A DNA stretch of 7,858 nucleotides from Ardenticatenales bacterium (GTDB lineage Bacteria > Chloroflexota > Anaerolineae > Promineifilales > UBA4811): positions 1 to 7,858 of the forward strand of contig DAOUVM010000106.1 in NCBI GenBank assembly GCA_030667645.1. Direction: 5' to 3'. Shown in pieces: positions 6,099 to 7,858 of the stretch. The notes below the pieces were generated by a model, which worked only from the letters and a program-made list of their open reading frames with translations, did not search any database and had not been told where the DNA came from. The translations under genes and the position numbers were made by a program. Within the stretch, counting starts at the first letter, position 1. Every line of letters starts with the position of its first letter.

Positions 6099-6270
6099 GA
6101 ACCCACCAATCCAATGTTCATAGTGCGATGGGATTCATTGGCGTCACGTTGTGTGATCCGGCAACCAGTCGGGTGGGCATCTGGCACTCATTCTAGCACG
6201 GAAGTTCTATACGGGCAAGATCCGCGAGGTGAGGTGTATAGCCGGTGAACGGGCATGAAATACGACCTTT

Positions 6271-6303
6271 CCGGGATAGATGGTTAACATATCCACCATC
6301 CGG
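6271..6303. repeat. Bulged inverted repeat
   Basis: GATGGT (6279-6284) and ACCATC (6295-6300) pair over a 10-base loop. The flanks CCG (6271-6273) and CGG (6301-6303) extend the stem by three pairs across a 5-base bulge. A second, similar hairpin is GACCTT (6375-6380) with AAGGTC (6390-6395). Hairpins of this size arise by chance in a region this long, so function is doubtful. Confidence 0.35.
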
Positions 6304-6521
6304 TCTCCAGGGAAGCTACGATGGGCTTGAGAAGGCTTTTCTTTCGATGTGAACAGCGTGTACTCGCGGTTTGAGACCTTGACGAATCAAAGGTCGACCC
6401 GTGGTATCTGCTATCCGGTACACAAGAAACACGGACCCTGCCCTGGTCGAAGAAGAGAAAGAATGCCGTTCCACGCTGCAATGGGTAAACCGGGGATGGA
6501 ATCCGACCCTTGCGTCTCTCT

Positions 6522-6548
6522 CCACCAGCGGTGGGTCTCTTTGTTTTG
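6522..6548 (+). terminator. Weak terminator-like hairpin upstream of the glycoside hydrolase gene
   Basis: CCACC (6522-6526) and GGTGG (6530-6534) form a 5-pair stem with a 3-base loop. A T-rich tract GTCTCTTTGTTTTG (6535-6548) follows. No gene on the plus strand ends before it. It could insulate the hydrolase promoter from upstream transcription, end a small RNA encoded in the non-coding region, or be chance. Confidence 0.3.
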
Positions 6549-6557
6549 ACCCTCCCG

Positions 6558-6579
6558 GTGCACTGGCCGTGTGCACTGG
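6558..6579 (+). repeat. Tandem GTGCACTGG repeat, possible operator
   Basis: GTGCACTGG is present at 6558-6566 and 6571-6579, a 13-base period. Each copy contains the self-complementary GTGCAC. The pair covers the -35 position of the promoter whose extended -10 is at 6588-6596, which is where a repressor or activator could bind. No regulator gene is in the window. Confidence 0.45.
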
Positions 6580-6587
6580 GGAGAATC

Positions 6588-6596
6588 TGGTATCAT
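6588..6596 (+). promoter_or_regulatory. Extended -10 element of the glycoside hydrolase gene, leaderless type
   Basis: TGGTATCAT is an extended -10 (TGn plus TATCAT, 5 of 6). The hexamer ends 7 bases before the ATG at 6604, so transcription is expected to start at or next to the start codon. This matches the absence of a ribosome-binding site directly before 6604. No good -35 box is present. Confidence 0.5.
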
Positions 6597-6603
6597 TCTC
6601 CTC

Positions 6604-7707
6604 ATGGCTCGTTGGCGCGCACTGCTCCTGCTGATCCTGCTGTTTCCCCGCCTGGCTCCGCCTCGCCCTTTGGTCATCGCCGGACCGCCTCGGGTGGTGC
6701 AGACTGCTCACCCAATTGTCGGTATCCACACCCGTTTGACCGACGAGGTTGAGGAATGGAAGATTCAGCGCAGCCTGCAAATGGTGCGGGAAATGGGCGC
6801 GACCTGGATTGTAGAATTCTTTCCCTGGTCCTATATCGAACCCTTTCAGTCAGGCGAGTTCACCTGGAGCCACGCGGATGCCGTAGTGAGTCATGCAGAG
6901 GCGCAGGGGCTCACGATTATCGCTCGCCTGGGGACAGTCCCAGAATGGGCCCGGCCGGACCCGGACACGGAGCCCACCACGTGGAACTACCTGGATCGGG
7001 AGCATATTCCTGACTTTGGCGCCTTTGTGAACGCGTTCGTCGCCCGCTATCGGGAACAGGTGGATCACATCATTATCTGGAACGAGCCGAATCTGAGCTT
7101 TGAGTGGGGCTACCGGCCGGTGGACCCGGCCGGGTACGTGGAACTGCTGGCAGCCGCCTGCGGCGCCGCCAAGGCAGCGAACCCGGATATCATTGTGCTC
7201 GCCGGCGCGCTGGCCCCGACCCTGGAGCCGGAGGGAAGTCCGGCCGGGTTGAATGACCTGCTATACCTGGAGCAGATGTACCTGGCCGGCGCAGCCAGGC
7301 ACTTTGACGCTTTGTCAGTACATGCTTATGGTTGGGCTTTCTCGCCTGAAGAGCCGCCCGGACCGGATGTCATCAACTTTCGCCGTACCGAGTTGGTGCG
7401 GGAGATCATGGTCGAAAACGGAGATGCGCACAAGCCGGTCTATATCACCGAGGCAGGATGGAACGACCATCCGCGCTGGACCAAAGCTGTCCGACCGGGA
7501 CAGCGCGTGGCCTATACGGTGGCCGCATACGCTTACGCGGAGCGTCACTGGCCCTGGACGAAAGCGGTGGCCATGTGGGCCTTTCGCTTCCCGGCTCCAC
7601 AACGGGGTTATGCAGACTATTTTGCCTTTGTATCGCCTGGCTTTATTCCCAAGAGCGTTTACCAGGCTGTTCGGGCGTTTGCTACCGGGGAGGCGGACGA
7701 TGGGTAG
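6604..7707 (+). CDS. Secreted clan GH-A glycoside hydrolase (cellulase/beta-xylosidase-like TIM barrel)
   Basis: The 367-residue product starts with a signal peptide: basic MARWR, then hydrophobic ALLLLILLF (6-14), without a lipobox. The rest is one (beta/alpha)8 barrel. IIIWNEPN (157-163) gives the proton donor Glu161 after strand 4, and VYITEAGW (279-286) gives the nucleophile Glu283 after strand 7, the clan GH-A layout of a retaining enzyme. SVHAYGW (238-244) and PEWARPD (113-119) also fit. It resembles GH39/GH5-like proteins often labelled cellulase family; the sugar substrate is unknown. The ATG at 6604 is preferred over an in-frame GTG at 6571, which would spoil the signal peptide and lie upstream of the expected transcript start. 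Its last 8 bases overlap the next gene, so the two are probably translationally coupled. Confidence 0.87.
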   Translation: MARWRALLLLILLFPRLAPPRPLVIAGPPRVVQTAHPIVGIHTRLTDEVEEWKIQRSLQMVREMGATWIVEFFPWSYIEPFQSGEFTWSHADAVVSHAEAQGLTIIARLGTVPEWARPDPDTEPTTWNYLDREHIPDFGAFVNAFVARYREQVDHIIIWNEPNLSFEWGYRPVDPAGYVELLAAACGAAKAANPDIIVLAGALAPTLEPEGSPAGLNDLLYLEQMYLAGAARHFDALSVHAYGWAFSPEEPPGPDVINFRRTELVREIMVENGDAHKPVYITEAGWNDHPRWTKAVRPGQRVAYTVAAYAYAERHWPWTKAVAMWAFRFPAPQRGYADYFAFVSPGFIPKSVYQAVRAFATGEADDG

Positions 7708-7858
7708 CAGACGGTGGGCGCCTGGTCTGTTGCTCGTGGCTGTTTCCCTGCTGCTCCTCGCCACTTGCTCCGGCCGCCGGGACACCCTCCGAGAAATCCA
7801 GGAGCGGGGGATCCTCTACATTGGGCTGGACCCTAGCTATCCACCCTTTGAGGCACTG
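7700..7858 (+). CDS. Solute-binding lipoprotein of an ABC transporter (SBP family 3-like), 3' end cut by the window edge
   Basis: Only the first 53 residues are visible. MGSRRW is followed by a hydrophobic stretch (about 9-21) ending in LLLLATC, which fits a lipoprotein signal with Cys23 as lipidated residue; Thr22 directly before the Cys is less usual than Gly, Ala or Ser. The mature start TLREIQERGILYIGLDPSYPPFEAL matches the opening of family 3 extracellular solute-binding proteins, mostly for polar amino acids, where the strand leads into a YPPFE-type motif. The ATG at 7700 overlaps the hydrolase stop (ATGGGTAG, 7700-7707) and has GGGGAGG at 7687-7693, 6 bases upstream. Permease and ATPase genes, if any, would lie beyond the window. 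The ligand cannot be told from this fragment. Confidence 0.85.
   Translation, partial: MGSRRWAPGLLLVAVSLLLLATCSGRRDTLREIQERGILYIGLDPSYPPFEAL

Larger units (their letters stand above)
5685..6603. other. Long non-coding, repeat-bearing intergenic region (about 920 bases)
   Basis: No convincing gene lies here. Open frames on both strands (for example minus 6114-5659 and 6780-6316, plus 5773-5988) have no ribosome-binding site worth the name, show no recognisable domain, and read through repeats or into neighbouring genes. The part 5821-6000 is poorer in GC than the genes around it (about 46 percent by hand count) and is rich in variants of ATTCG/CGAAT. It holds two strong inverted repeats, short direct repeats and several weaker hairpins, listed separately. 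No tRNA, tmRNA, RNase P or SRP RNA hallmark was found on either strand by eye. Confidence 0.7.

Noticed and set aside
6096..6112. GGGTTCGA-like segment on the minus strand, suggestive of a tRNA T-arm
   Set aside because: The flanking bases do not form a 5-pair T stem, and no acceptor, D or anticodon arm can be drawn around it.
5659..6114. A 151-codon open frame on the minus strand over the acyl-CoA dehydrogenase promoter and 5' end
   Set aside because: It reads through the inverted and tandem repeats, giving low-complexity residues (Asn/Tyr/Arg runs). It overlaps the dehydrogenase start and promoter, and matches no known domain.
5685..6603. CRISPR array or insertion sequence in the repeat-rich gap
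   Set aside because: The repeats are too few, too short and irregularly spaced for CRISPR. No transposase remnant or terminal inverted repeats with target duplication were found.
6316..6780. A 154-codon open frame on the minus strand overlapping the start of the hydrolase gene
   Set aside because: Composition is unlike a real protein, there is no recognisable domain, and it runs antisense into a clear signal peptide and enzyme gene.

Overview
The window holds eight protein-coding genes, two of them cut by the window edges. It reads as bacterial chromosome of fairly high GC content with housekeeping and catabolic genes. No RNA gene, transposase, phage gene, CRISPR array or defence system is visible. 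The mix of genes, sigma70-like extended -10 promoters and one probably leaderless gene would suit a Chloroflexota (Anaerolineae-like) genome. That assignment is only a guess from the look of the proteins; no phylogenetic marker is present.

Left part (1-2652): the end of a DJ-1/PfpI-family gene runs rightward and meets moaC (molybdenum cofactor synthesis) tail to tail. moaC is divergent from a hotdog acyl-CoA thioesterase gene, and their promoters interleave within about 45 bases. The thioesterase gene overlaps tail to tail, by 30 bases, with a leftward gene for a DUF362 protein carrying two 4Fe-4S ferredoxin motifs.

Middle (2653-5684): a 232-base divergent promoter region separates the DUF362 gene from a rightward extended-SDR gene (NAD(P)-dependent epimerase or reductase). 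The SDR gene overlaps tail to tail, by 23 bases, with a leftward gene for a stand-alone HD-domain phosphohydrolase resembling the C-terminal part of Ppx/GppA. Upstream of that lies a leftward, MCAD-like acyl-CoA dehydrogenase gene with a good promoter and a weak terminator candidate at its end.

Right part (5685-7858): about 920 bases lack a credible gene, in contrast to the close packing elsewhere. This stretch holds two strong inverted repeats (15-base arms with one mismatch, and 12-base perfect arms, both with 11-base loops), short direct repeats and several weaker hairpins. Next comes a secreted clan GH-A glycoside hydrolase gene with a leaderless-type promoter and a tandem repeat in front of it. 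Its end overlaps by 8 bases the start of a solute-binding lipoprotein gene, which runs off the right edge.

The gene functions do not add up to one pathway. The thioesterase and acyl-CoA dehydrogenase both act on acyl-CoA esters, and the hydrolase and binding protein form a coupled pair. I found no convincing undescribed system. The repeat-rich intergenic region and the hydrolase/binding-protein pair are the places most worth a second look.
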